A stretch of 26,167 nucleotides of DNA from Trachelipus rathkii (Eukaryota; Arthropoda; Malacostraca; Isopoda; Trachelipodidae): contig JABUQX010088748.1 of the NCBI GenBank assembly GCA_015478945.1, positions 10,001 through 36,167 of the forward strand. The letters are read 5' to 3'. The first letter of the stretch is position 1. Every line of letters starts with the position of its first letter. The notes below the pieces were generated by a model. That model did no database searches, had not been told where the DNA came from, and saw nothing but the letters and a program-made list of their open reading frames with translations. Position numbers and translations under genes: made by a program. Positions 1 through 9,583 of this stretch are shown here, piece by piece.

Positions 1-402
1 TATAAGTTAGTTTTCTATATATATATAGTATATATATATATATATTTATAGTTGCATATATATATGATATATATATTAATATATATAGTATCATCGGATT
101 AGTATATATAGTTATAATTTAGTATATATATTTATATAATATAGTAGATATATATCAGTATATATAGTATATACAGATTATATTATAAGGTAGTTATATA
201 TATAATATATATATGAATAATATCAATTATATTTTAATTTTATATCTTATATACTATATTAGTATATATATAATTATATATATAATATATTATAATAGTT
301 GATATATATATATATTAATAGTATATATATATATATAATAATATTTATATTATAGTTATAGTATAGTATATTATAGTAGATATTATATAGTAGTATATAA
401 CC
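1..402. repeat. Degenerate (TA)n array at the left edge
   Basis: Almost entirely alternating TA, broken every 10-30 bases by single G or C bases or by AA/TT phase slips. It begins at base 1, so the array continues beyond the window. No gene can be read through it. Such tracts melt easily and can extrude cruciforms. The irregular interruptions may be genuine decay or sequencing error. Confidence 0.95.
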
Positions 403-540
403 CTAGACAACTATAACCAGTATTCAAGACAGGGGTATTAAACTAATTAAACTAACAACAACAACATAACCACAACCTCCAAACAGAAAGAACATATACC
501 CAACCCTATCTCCTTCCTTTAGCATCTATTCTCTCCTTTT
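403..540. other. A/C-rich island between TA arrays
   Basis: A 138-base non-TA segment that is rich in A and C and poor in G, including a short ACA-repeat stretch near 455-470 and a pyrimidine-rich end near 505-538. No open frame, RNA gene or known element is recognised. Its C-over-G bias resembles the larger island at 8200-8735. Confidence 0.6.
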
Positions 541-731
541 GTATATATAGTATTTATATATATATATATACTATTTGTAGTGTATATTATATATATATAT
601 ATATATATTTATTCATGTCATTATACTATATATATATATAATATATTATATATATATATATAATATATATTATATATATCATCTAGTTTAACCACATATA
701 TTATACAAATTGTATTATATACACGTATTAG

Positions 732-771
<40 letters not shown>

Positions 772-1015
772 TATAAAAGTTTAAAAAAACAATATAATTC
801 ATTATTATATCATTAAGTTTGAATATATAATATTTATATTTATGATATAATGAAGAATATCTAATATTTTTATAGAAATATATATTATATATATTAGTAT
901 ATATATATATATATATCTATATATAATTAGGTAGTATATATATATATAGTTTATAAATAAGTTATTATTTATATATAATATATTATTATATATATATATA
1001 TTATATATATAAATT
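541..1015. repeat. Degenerate (TA)n array
   Basis: Mostly alternating TA. Two short non-TA interruptions, near 675-735 and 775-850, contain no recognisable feature. The density of TA blocks suggests one older array broken by substitutions and small insertions. Confidence 0.9.
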
Positions 1016-1056
1016 TATTTTTGTTTTTACTGAAATTTTTTAAGCTTTATGATTAT

Positions 1057-1074
1057 AACGTAAAAATTTACGTT
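1057..1074. repeat. Perfect 8-bp inverted repeat
   Basis: AACGTAAA, a 2-base AA centre, then TTTACGTT: a perfect inverted repeat with almost no loop. It could form a small cruciform or act as a palindromic protein-binding site. No neighbouring gene gives it a role, and short palindromes are common in A/T-rich DNA. Confidence 0.6.
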
Positions 1075-1143
1075 TTTGACATACTCTAGGCTTTAAGCAG
1101 TAAATCAAAAAAACCAAGCCATCCTTCGGTTCTTGTCATACGT

Positions 1144-1210
1144 GATCTGTATGATCTATTGATCTATTTTGATCTATTGATCTATTGATCTATTGATCGT
1201 TTGATTCAAG
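1144..1210. repeat. GATCTATT tandem repeat, cluster 1
   Basis: About seven copies of an 8-bp unit with consensus GATCTATT. One unit has two extra T and the terminal copies are degenerate (GATCTGTAT, GATCGTTT). It ends in GATTCAAG followed by TCATATTTTT. The same unit and a nearly identical exit sequence recur at 1308-1357, so the two clusters share an origin. Confidence 0.9.
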
Positions 1211-1307
1211 TCATATTTTTATTAAAATATTTATGTCTTAAAAATACTCTCCGAGCACTAAAGAGTATATCTTTCTATCCTCCCACCACCCTCCTACCCA
1301 TCGCCAT

Positions 1308-1345
1308 GATCTATTGATCTATTGATCTATTCGATCTATTGATTC
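1308..1345. repeat. GATCTATT tandem repeat, cluster 2
   Basis: Four GATCTATT units (1308-1315, 1316-1323, 1324-1331, 1333-1340) with one extra C between the third and fourth. They run into GATTCAATTCATATTTTT, which matches the exit from cluster 1 apart from one base. About 100 bases of unrelated sequence separate the clusters, which implies a local duplication that included the flank. Confidence 0.9.
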
Positions 1346-1555
1346 AATTCATATTTTTCTTTTAAGTATACAACAAGTTTTTTGTTAAAAGCAGGAGAAA
1401 GGAAACAAGTTTTAGTTTTAAAAGCATTTATAACATAAGAACAGACGACATAAGCTTTTGAAATAGATCTGATAGATGTTTTAAGACCTGTTATGGATGC
1501 ATAGACATCCCTCCCTAGGGGAACTCCTCAGTTATATCAGATGTGTGTGTTATGT

Positions 1556-1678
1556 ACATATATGTACGTAATATATATATATTATATATATTATATTATT
1601 ATATAATATATATATAATATAATATATATATATATATATATAGGTATATATATATATATACTATAATTATATATATAA
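1556..1678. repeat. Degenerate (TA)n array
   Basis: Alternating TA with a few single-base breaks. It is preceded by a short TG/TACA stretch (1541-1568), as often happens where TA arrays border mixed dinucleotide repeats. Confidence 0.9.
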
Positions 1679-2091
1679 CTTTCTACTTAAAACGTTGTCG
1701 TTTAGGTATTGGCTGCTTCCAAGTCTGTATGTATGAGCACAAATTTGTTTTTTAAAGCAAATATGTAGTCCGCAAACCTTTTATCAAATTTTACAATATA
1801 GATTGGTGAATAAACTTTGCCATTACAAAATTCTCGTGGCGAGATCTACCATCAACTAACGTTTCTAACTTATAGTTTCTGAAACATAGCTAGATTTGTC
1901 CAGGTTGAGACTATTAATGGAAAGCACTGCATTTTCGGATCATCTCAATAAAAACACGCTTTTACTGACCTTAAAAGGACATAAACAAATAGTTTTTTCT
2001 GTCTTATAGGGAAATATAATGCTAAGTTTTTTAGTATTCCTGGTGAGGCTAAGAATTTTATTGCTCGATCCTTTTAAGAATAATGTGAAAT

Positions 2092-2117
2092 CCAAGTCAT
2101 GTCGGCAGCTGACTTGG
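2092..2117. repeat. Hairpin, 8-bp perfect stem
   Basis: CCAAGTCA at 2092-2099 pairs with TGACTTGG at 2110-2117 around a 10-base loop. The adjacent GGGAAATTCCC (2116-2126) is itself a palindrome and has the shape of a Rel/NF-kappaB site, but with no nearby gene that resemblance is weak evidence. Confidence 0.65.
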
Positions 2118-2137
2118 GAAATTCCCTGACATTGTCA

Positions 2138-2171
2138 AATTAAGGGTTCTCAATGCTAATGACCCTTAATT
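2138..2171. repeat. Hairpin, 10-bp perfect stem
   Basis: AATTAAGGGT at 2138-2147 is the exact reverse complement of ACCCTTAATT at 2162-2171, with a 14-base loop. With one bulge the stem extends outward to TCAAATTAAGGGT and ACCCTTAATTTTGA. It lies 20 bases from the previous hairpin. It could be part of a structured transcript or of a small mobile element; its role is unknown. Confidence 0.7.
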
Positions 2172-2247
2172 TTGAGATCGCTGATACGTATGGACATATC
2201 CCTCTCTAGACCCACTTTCCAGCAACCATCAGAACAGGGTATAGTAT

Positions 2248-2287
<40 letters not shown>

Positions 2288-2339
2288 ATATATATATAGT
2301 ATATATATAAATAATATATATTATATTATTTATATAGTA

Positions 2340-2372
<33 letters not shown>

Positions 2373-2632
2373 CTTTAGTATATATATGATATATATAGAT
2401 ATATTTATTATATATTATATATTATATAATATATAATATAGTTATATACATATTAATATTATATATATAATGATATATATATATATATAAATATATATTA
2501 TATATATAGATATATAATCATATAATATATATATTTAGTATTATATATATTATATATATATATTATATATAATATATATAGTATATATATATATATAATA
2601 TAGTATATTTATATATATATATATATATATAT
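2248..2632. repeat. Degenerate (TA)n array
   Basis: About 385 bases of TA with scattered G, C and phase shifts, ending in a purer TA run just before TTGCAATACC. No embedded gene or element is visible. Confidence 0.95.
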
Positions 2633-3139
2633 TGCAATACCATATTCATTCAATTGCAAATATACCATCTTCATTAAAAATATTTAAATAATTTTAATTC
2701 AATGTTCCGCATTCTCTTATTTTCGAATTTTCAAAACCACGTGTCCAATTCGTACAAAGCCATTTCTAAAGTACTTCTAGTTTTTTTTCCGGAAAACAAA
2801 ATATTTACTAAAGTTTCAAATAAGACTCGATAAAAGTCACAGCACAATTTGTAAATTACATTTGATTAAATTAAAAATCTAAAAATACTGCAGTAAATGC
2901 TTAAGCAATTTTAATGAAAAATTAATAAAGAAATAAAAAAAAGAAAAGAAATTAAAATTTGATAAACTCTTGTTGAGGTCGAGAAAGCATTTTTGAATAA
3001 GGCTTTTTCAGCAAAGTTTTAATAATAAAATTAATTTCATTAAATAACGATGGTTATAAGGCACATCCAATAAAGTAAATTAAAAAAATAATTTAATTAA
3101 TAACCAAAAGTCCATTCGAAAACCGTTTTAATGGTTTTT

Positions 3140-3168
3140 GGAAAAATACGATACAATAGGATTTTTCC
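3140..3168. repeat. Hairpin, 8-bp perfect stem
   Basis: GGAAAAAT at 3140-3147 pairs with ATTTTTCC at 3161-3168 over a 13-base loop. The stem is A/T-rich, with two G-C pairs at its base. A second short inverted repeat (AAACC/GGTTT) lies immediately upstream. No associated gene is seen. Confidence 0.5.
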
Positions 3169-3236
3169 GATATAAAGGGCATGAGCCGCCCAACCAGCCA
3201 ACTTTTCCACTTTCGTTAATTTGATTTTTTTTAATT

Positions 3237-3340
3237 ACTAAATCAATTTTCATTTTACTAGCGTTATTTATATACCATTTTTTTTAAATAACTAAATCAA
3301 TTCTCATTGTACTAGCTTCATTCATATACCATTCTTTTCG
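3237..3340. repeat. 54-bp tandem duplication
   Basis: Two adjacent copies starting at 3237 and 3291. Both open with ACTAAATCAATT, continue through TCATT.TACTAGC and end in ATATACCATT followed by a T run. Several substitutions separate the copies, so the duplication is not recent. No coding role is visible. Confidence 0.8.
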
Positions 3341-3641
3341 TTATTTAAAAACATATTCATCGAACGTATTCCCAAAAATCCAACTAGACTTTAAAGAATA
3401 TTGGAAAATAAATAATAATTTTTTTATGGCTGGAAAAAACTAAGCCGACTTCAAAACGTTTCAGCATCGATTCTCCTTTTCTTTCTGCCTTTGCTAAATA
3501 AACTAATCCATTACATAGATAAATTATCGTTACTAGTATTTAATTGATCATGCAAATACCCTAAAAGACTTGATATATATGAAAAATAAGTAATATTAAG
3601 TAAAAAACTGATTCTGTATAGAAAAACCATCGTTCGTCTCC

Positions 3642-3657
3642 ATCACGCGGTCGTGAT
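3642..3657. repeat. GC-containing hairpin, 6-bp stem
   Basis: ATCACG, a CGGT loop, then CGTGAT: a perfect 16-base hairpin in otherwise A/T-rich DNA, followed downstream by A and T runs. It resembles a bacterial terminator in outline only; the eukaryotic context and lack of an upstream gene argue against that role. Confidence 0.45.
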
Positions 3658-3890
3658 AATTTTTTAAAAAAAAACTGTTGTTATTTTTTTTTTTTAAAAT
3701 AAACACGATAACGGTTTTTTTTTTAATCCCAACCTATATGAGGTTATTATATTTTGAGTAATTTGGGAGTATATTTAGTGAGGGGAGTAGTTTGTATATA
3801 GTGTAGTTATTATTTTGATAATTATGAATTAAAAGATTAATATTTTATTATCTATATTATATCACTCAGTATAATACGATAGGAGGGGAG

Positions 3891-4010
3891 TATATAGATA
3901 TATATACGTCAGGTATCTTTTTAGATATTTGGTAAGTATCGATATAATAATACATATATATATAGAAAATGTATATATATATAGATATATATTATATTAT
4001 TTATAATATT
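3891..4010. repeat. Short degenerate (TA)n array
   Basis: TA-rich tract with several GATA/TAGA interruptions and a central stretch of mixed sequence (about 3908-3950). It is weaker and more decayed than the arrays in the first 2.6 kb. Confidence 0.8.
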
Positions 4011-4816
4011 AAGAGATTTAGAGTCATAATGTAAAGTATTTTAAACAATTTTATTTAGAAATGTAAGATTTTTTTAAAGTTTGCAGTGAATGACCAGAGA
4101 GAGTGGCTACCTTAGTAAGCGAATGAGATGTATAGATATAATAACGAGAGAGTTTCCAACTGATTCTTTGAATTAAACTTCGTGGAGGTAGGAGCATATA
4201 AGTGGCAAAATTCGAATTCTTACCATATATAAGTAAGAAGAAAAATAGTGTAAGAAGTTCTTCATGCTTAGGTTGAACGTCCAAGAGGGGAAAAAGAATT
4301 TAAACTATGATATGAAAAGGGATTGGCTTGAGTCTGTCCACGCAGAAAAAAAAGATTTAGATGTGAGTATAAGCAGCATTCTGAAAGTACTAATCAGTGT
4401 TTGGATGCAAGGAATAGAAGCTAATAAAGATGAGAGTATAATAAATAGGCAATAATGACTTACAAAAACCAACAAGGTTATAAGTAGCTGTATAATAGCT
4501 ATTTTGGTCAGTATTAGAGCATTGCGCACAAGTTTGGGCCCCCTTATTGTAAGAAAAAGCCTAGGTTATTCTGGAGTATGAGGTGGTACTACGTGGACTG
4601 CACCAAGGATGAGTTTCGGGCTAATGGGAGGGAGAGGCCTGTAAGACTTAGGATATGGTTTCCGTTCTAAAAGCGATTTCTCGAAGTAGATAAAACAATT
4701 ATACAAGGTCATAACATAACGGATGTTTGAGCAATGCATTTGGAATATACTGAGGACCTAGATAAGGTTTCTTTTAAGTTATGTAGGGCAGCAAATTCCA
4801 ACAGGTTGCGGGATTT
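4011..4816. other. Non-coding segment left of the palindrome
   Basis: Complex DNA of moderate GC. A 62-codon ATG frame at 4264-4455 (+) matches no family I know and is of chance length. A different forward frame is unusually sparse in stops from 4518 to 4889, with only TAA at 4668 and TGA at 4728, and could be a decayed coding relic. Its end overlaps the palindromic element, so the evidence is weak. Confidence 0.5.
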
Positions 4817-5556
4817 GATTATGGGATCTCCGAATTTAAGCGCCCCACCTGAAAATATTGACATAATATTGCTTAATTTTTCAAGATTTTGATGGGGAAA
4901 AAAGCAAACCGCAGCTTTTTTTTTTACCTCTTTAAACGTCATTTTCGGGTGTGTTTGTTCCAGTGCTCAAGTAGTTTAATCAAATTTGTTTTCGGCAAGG
5001 TTGCTTCACAGGATTTCTTCTAGAACCTAATTTGTCTTGACATTCATTTGTGTATCACTTCTTGGCATTTTTTTCACGAACATGACCTTCAAAAACTGAA
5101 AATAATGATAGTGGGTCTATTACGCACAAAATGCACATATTAGTTGTTTGTGTGATTTTTTTGAAAAAATATGTGCTCAGCAAGTGTCACCCCGCCGACG
5201 CTACTTTTTTTTTTTTTTGTTAATTGCTTGAGCACAATTTTCCAAAAATCAAAAACTTAATATTGGTGCAGTATAGACCCATCTAGTGCATATTTCAAGT
5301 TTGAAGTCTTTCGAAAAAAAATTGTAGAAGTTGAACCGAAAAATATCAAAATCTTAAGGTTTCCTCGAAAAATAACCAACGTCCGAGATTAACAGTGATC
5401 TCACATGACACGCAGAACAACAGCCACCCGAAAATGGCGCTCGTATTAGAGGTCAAAAAAAAGCTGCGGTTGCTTTTTTTCCCATAAAGTTGTCTGAAAA
5501 ATTAGAAAATTTATGCCGCCATTTTTGGGTGGGGGCTAAAATGGGTCCTATAATCA
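4817..5556. mobile_element. Diverged foldback (MITE-like) palindromic element
   Basis: The two halves are reverse complements over most of their length. Matching anchors, from outside to inside, are: TGATTATGGGA near 4817-4827 with TCCTATAATCA at 5546-5556; GCAAACCGCAGC at 4904-4915 with GCTGCGGTTGC at 5463-5473; CATTTTCGGGTG at 4940-4951 with CACCCGAAAATG at 5425-5436; TGGGTCTAT at 5112-5120 with ATAGACCCA at 5273-5281; and GTGCTCAGCAA at 5173-5183 with TTGCTTGAGCAC at 5224-5235. The arms are about 367 and 333 bases, separated by an unpaired centre of about 40 bases that includes GTCACCCCGCCGACGCTAC and a T run. There is no transposase frame. Such structures fit a non-autonomous DNA transposon or foldback element. 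A TA flanks each proposed end, compatible with a Tc1/mariner-type insertion, but the family is inference. The arms are clearly diverged, so it is probably old. A transcript would fold into a long imperfect hairpin. The exact outer ends are uncertain by 10-30 bases. Confidence 0.8.
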
Positions 5557-7410
5557 TTAATATTGGGTCCTCCCCTTTAGACCACGGACAAGGAGACTAA
5601 GGGACAGCATAAGAAAATTCAAGAAAGAACTTGTAACCTTGATTGCTAAGAAAGACACTTTCTATTGCTAATGAGCAATGTTGTAATTTTATGAAATCTT
5701 TTCCGCGCAGGAGGTTGTTGAAGTGTGACTCACTTGCAGCATTAAGGAAGGATTGAATAGATATATGGATGGGTTTAGGCTATCATATAAGTATATGATT
5801 CTGGACGTAGTACAAGTGGCGGGTTTTAGTTAAGTTAATTAAAAGTAAACTGAGCATGTTGTAGCTACCGGTATTATAATAAACTGTAATGTAAAGGCTT
5901 GTAATTGTGGTTAGCAATGAAGTTAGCTATGGTTTGTTACTGTTTTGTGTAAGTTGACAATACTATAATTACGTTGAGCTTTATTATTTAGGAAAATTGA
6001 CAGGGCCCTTAGAGGGGTGTGGTGGTAGGGGTTGTTTCGATGTTGCTGGCATATATTTGATAATATTTGTTCTGGTGACAGTCTCGATAGGCACATGTTG
6101 CTCCTAACTGGTTCTTTGTTTCCTTTCTCTATCACAGGTAATTACTACTCCTTTGTTATAAAATAGTGACTTCTCTGATTGTACACGAGGTACTGATGGT
6201 GCTTAAAAAGCATATGAAAGAAATGTTTTTAGAGTGCTTAAGCTGTCGAAAATATCCGACTGTATTGAATGTTCTCATGTTCTTGTCCCATCCATGTAAG
6301 TACAGCACATTTAGGATCTTTATCGCCCATGCGAATGCAACACTATAAATTGCTATTCTAGATTGCGGCCGCTCTATTTAAATAGAAAAAATAGAAAAGG
6401 ATTTTCCCAGACACAAATTAGTGGACAAAAACTCTCACGAATGGACGAAACAAGCACGAATGGAAAATTTCGATGGATTGTGACGACTAAAATGAAATTT
6501 TTTTAAAGCAATTTTTTTTGTAACGCTTAAGAGGAGCTTGAATTGACCAAGATATTAAAACCCTTTTTCAAAAAACTAATGATGCTTTTCAAATCTGTAG
6601 CATAAAGGCAACTTCAAGAAGCAGAAGTAGATAATTAACTTTATTGTTCAAACAACTGCTCCATTGATGATAATACATTGGCAATTTTCGCATAATTATT
6701 GGTGTGTCAACAACTGCTTCTTAATCATAATTGGTAAGATGATGGTAGTTTTGTTTGCTAAGGACTTTTCGAGCAAAGTATCAATGAAAACATTGTTCCA
6801 TAAAAACGTATTAGGCTTCGGAACTAGAGCTTACGGATTTCTGCTAGTTAAGAAATCTTGATGCCTCTTGGGCGAATCAATTTAAATATTTGATATATTC
6901 TAATTTACGATATCTATCTGATTGATTTTTTTCAAACAACAGGTAGAGAGGCAAAGTTCGCGAATACATAAGATCCATACTTACTGAATTTCAATGTAAA
7001 GTTACTCATTCCATCGGATACATATTCAAATTTTGCTAAATTTTGTAAATAAATTTTTGATTATGTGAGTCACATTGAGATTGTTAAGGATTTTAGCATT
7101 TACCTCATCCAAAAAGGTGAAACTCCAAAAAAAATTTAATTTCTCTACTCTGAAAAGGTCAAACCATAATTTTTCAATTCTAAGGAGAAGGAAACCTAAC
7201 AGAACTGGCTTTAAGGAGTGTTCATCATAATAGCTTCACAATAGAAACGAAATAATTCACGATTCATTTTTTGATGTTAAGGAGATTAAAATTAAAAGAA
7301 TTCGTTTTATATCGGAAGGTCAGGAAAGGTATCTTGATTATGAGTGAGATTCTTTCATAATATACTGATTTATAACGTGTTACAATTCGTTTTTTGACCT
7401 TTTGATTTAA
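5557..7410. other. Non-coding DNA right of the palindrome
   Basis: About 1.85 kb of complex A/T-rich sequence. Open frames at 6166-6348 and 6664-6861 are 60-65 codons and show no recognisable domain. A 19-bp-spaced pair of CACGAATGGA direct repeats lies at 6436-6445 and 6455-6464. A GCGGCCGC octamer at 6365-6372 is unusual in DNA of this composition but has no evident role. No transposon ends, RNA genes or exons are supported. Confidence 0.6.
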
Positions 7411-7600
7411 GATAGATTATATATAATATTAAAATGATATATAGTAATATTTAGATGATAAGTATATGTAGTATATATATATATATATATAATATTAGTA
7501 TATATTATAATATAATAAGGGCTATAGGCCATATATATAATAATATAAAGTTATAAGTTGACTAGTATATGCTACTATATATATATATATAAGTATTAAA
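7411..7600. repeat. Degenerate (TA)n array
   Basis: TA-rich tract with breaks such as the GGGCTATAGGCC segment near 7519-7530, itself a short palindrome-like interruption. It leads into the possible transposon end at 7600-7654. Confidence 0.85.
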
Positions 7601-7654
7601 ACTTAATCCTAAATCTAAAATCCCCAGAAAAATGTATGCCCTGCTACGGCCCTG
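7600..7654 (-). mobile_element. Possible hAT-like transposon end fragment
   Basis: Read on the minus strand from 7654 the sequence begins CAGGGCCGTAGCAGGG. CAGGG followed shortly by a GTAGC motif resembles, from memory, terminal repeats of some hAT-superfamily elements. The body would run leftward into the TA array. No partner terminal repeat was found, and an 8-bp target duplication cannot be checked because the other end is missing. This is a tentative call. Confidence 0.25.
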
Positions 7655-7684
7655 TGATACGTAGTATGCAGTTATCACCTATCG

Positions 7685-7952
7685 TTATATATATATATAT
7701 ATACATATTATATATTATATATATATATATGTAGACTGTATATATACCTATAAATACTAATATATACAATATATATATATATGTAATATGATATCATACA
7801 TCTATATATATGATACTATGGCATAGTAAAACTCATTACCTACACATATATCTATATATATAATGTATATTACATATATAATATATAATATATAACTTAT
7901 TAATATATAGTATTATTATATACTATATAATATATAATATATATAATATAGT
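7685..7952. repeat. Degenerate (TA)n array
   Basis: TA tract with frequent C and G interruptions, including ATATGTA and ACATATA variants. It ends at the start of a GC-richer island at about 7953. No gene is present. Confidence 0.9.
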
Positions 7953-8735
7953 CAGACGAGGTCGGTCTAATCATGCAAGCTCGTTCTCTATTCTAAGAAC
8001 TCTGGACGGTTAAGGCGTAGCAGGTGCGGGACTGGAAACAGAAAAGTAGTATAGAATAATATGAGTAGTAGAAGAAAGAAAGCCCAGCCTTACGCCCCAT
8101 TTATAACCTTTACTAAGTGAGAACTTGTCCGCAGTGCTGAAAATCCACACCTAGTGTCTTCGATCGGGACGCGCGAACGGCCCTCACTATGGCAATCTCG
8201 TCAAATGTTGGGGTTCATTCCTTGGCCCAAGTGGGGCCACAGACCATACCACACCTCCCAAATCCAGCCATTCACGATCCTGCATATTATAGCACACTTT
8301 GTTTCTCGCCATCTTCCCAAACTCACAATTTCTCTGCCTCCAAGCATTCTGTTACTGACTCAACCTTCCCTTAAATTTTCCTCGTCCTCATGCCAGCCGT
8401 CGACTTCACGCACACTAACCATTTATACATCCGACCGTTACTATCCAACTATATCCCTATTCGGCATCCATGTACCTTTCCCTACATGACACAACTAAAC
8501 ATACCAAGCAGTACCAAACAATCTCAACGTACTTTCATTTATTCTCTCATTTACCACTTTCTTAACAGCCTACCACAACTCTCATAATATCACGTTCATT
8601 TCCTCGATTATTTATCCATTCTTTCTCATGTGGATCCATATCTGACACCACAATGAGTACGGTTCTCATGACAATAAACCTCTTATTCCAGACCATAGTC
8701 TCCACAATACCTTAACAAGGTAATAACAACATATC
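7953..8735. other. GC-richer, C-biased island
   Basis: The most C+G-rich long segment in the window; 8221-8280 contains 35 G or C in 60 bases. From about 8200 the plus strand is strongly C-biased: in 8401-8580 I count 60 C against 12 G. A 111-codon frame (8154-8489) opens with GTG rather than ATG, is rich in Ser, Pro, Thr and Leu because of the pyrimidine bias, and has no recognisable domain. Other frames here overlap it. The island may be an old repeat or inserted fragment; its identity is unknown. Confidence 0.65.
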
Positions 8736-8878
8736 CATCATATAGATATATATATATATCAGGTATTATATATAAGGTAAGTATAATATATATATATATA
8801 GTTATATATGATTTAACAAAGTAAATAGATTATATAATTATATATTATTAATATATATAATTAATATTATTATATATA

Positions 8879-8919
<41 letters not shown>

Positions 8920-8935
8920 TATATATATTTTTAAG
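8736..8935. repeat. Degenerate (TA)n array
   Basis: TA tract ending in a relatively pure run (about 8876-8916). The next 110 bases (8936-9049) are ordinary A/T-rich DNA containing TTTTTTGCC-type repeats (GAATTTTTTGCCGATGACG, then AAATTTTTTGCCAATTGACG), a short approximate tandem duplication. Confidence 0.9.
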
Positions 8936-9049
8936 TGATGGGACGATTATGAATTTTTTGCCGATGACGTAATGAACGATATAGAGTGCAAATTTTTTGC
9001 CAATTGACGAATGAACGATTAATTGAAAAAAACTATGTTAAAAATTTAC

Positions 9050-9548
9050 TCCCTTCTATCTTCTCTCTCCTCGGGTCTATACTGCTCTCACTCTCTCTAT
9101 CCTATTCTCTCTCTCATCCTTCTATCTGTCTTTACTCTCTCTCTCTATCTCTTACTCTCTCTCTCTCTACTCTTCCATCTCTCTCTTCCTTTAAAATCTC
9201 TTAAACGGCTCTCTCTCTCTCTCTCTCTCTCTCTACTCGTCTCTCTCTCTTCTCTCTTCTCTCACTACTCTCTCTCATCTGCGTTAAATACCTAATCTCT
9301 CTGTACTAATCTTCTCTTTAAACTCTCTGGTTCGACATCATATTGATTACGTCTCTTACTCTTCGTACCCGTTTTATACAATTATATCTTCCGCCTCTCC
9401 TCATCTCTCTCTGCTCTCTCTTCTCTCTCTCTCTCCTCTCATCTCCTCTCTCTCTCTCTTTTTGCTTTGCTACTCAGCTCTCTCTCTCTCTCTCTCTTCT
9501 CTCTCTCAATTCTCGTCTTCTCTCTCTCTCTCTCTCTCTCTCTCTTCA

Positions 9549-9583
<35 letters not shown>

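Larger units (their letters stand above)
1016..1555. other. Non-coding island with tandem 8-mers
   Basis: Complex A/T-rich sequence between two TA arrays. It contains a perfect short hairpin (1057-1074) and two GATCTATT tandem clusters (1144-1210 and 1308-1345), listed separately. No open reading frame of useful length crosses it on either strand, and no splice or promoter arrangement is convincing. Confidence 0.7.
1679..2247. other. Unique island with two strong hairpins
   Basis: Complex sequence of normal-looking composition between TA arrays, without a supported gene. Its right half (2092-2171) carries two perfect stem-loops and a GGGAAATTCCC palindrome. It may be a fragment of a repeat family, but no terminal repeats or flanking duplications are visible. 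Confidence 0.6.
2633..3890. other. A/T-rich non-coding DNA
   Basis: Long stretch with many A and T homopolymers, including an A-rich section near 2860-2960 and runs of A and T near 3660-3725. It contains a 54-bp tandem duplication (3237-3340) and short hairpins at 3140-3168 and 3642-3657. Stop codons are frequent in all frames and no gene is supported. Confidence 0.7.

Noticed and set aside
1144..1345. CRISPR array
   Set aside because: The repeats are 8-bp units in direct tandem without spacers, and no cas genes are present.
3046..3634. AACGATGGTT (3046-3055) and AACCATCGTT (3625-3634) as terminal inverted repeats of an element
   Set aside because: The match stops at 10 bases on both sides, there is no target duplication and the interior has no coding trace, so coincidence is likely.
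3642..3725. Bacterial-type terminator (hairpin followed by T runs)
   Set aside because: The context is eukaryotic non-coding DNA with no upstream gene, and the T runs are part of widespread A/T homopolymers.
6365..6372. NotI octamer GCGGCCGC as a sign of vector or linker sequence
   Set aside because: The flanks do not resemble any vector or adaptor I recognise. One such octamer can occur naturally.
8154..8489. 111-codon plus-strand frame in the GC-richer island
   Set aside because: It starts with GTG, has a composition explained by the C-rich bias, shows no recognisable domain and overlaps other frames of similar quality.
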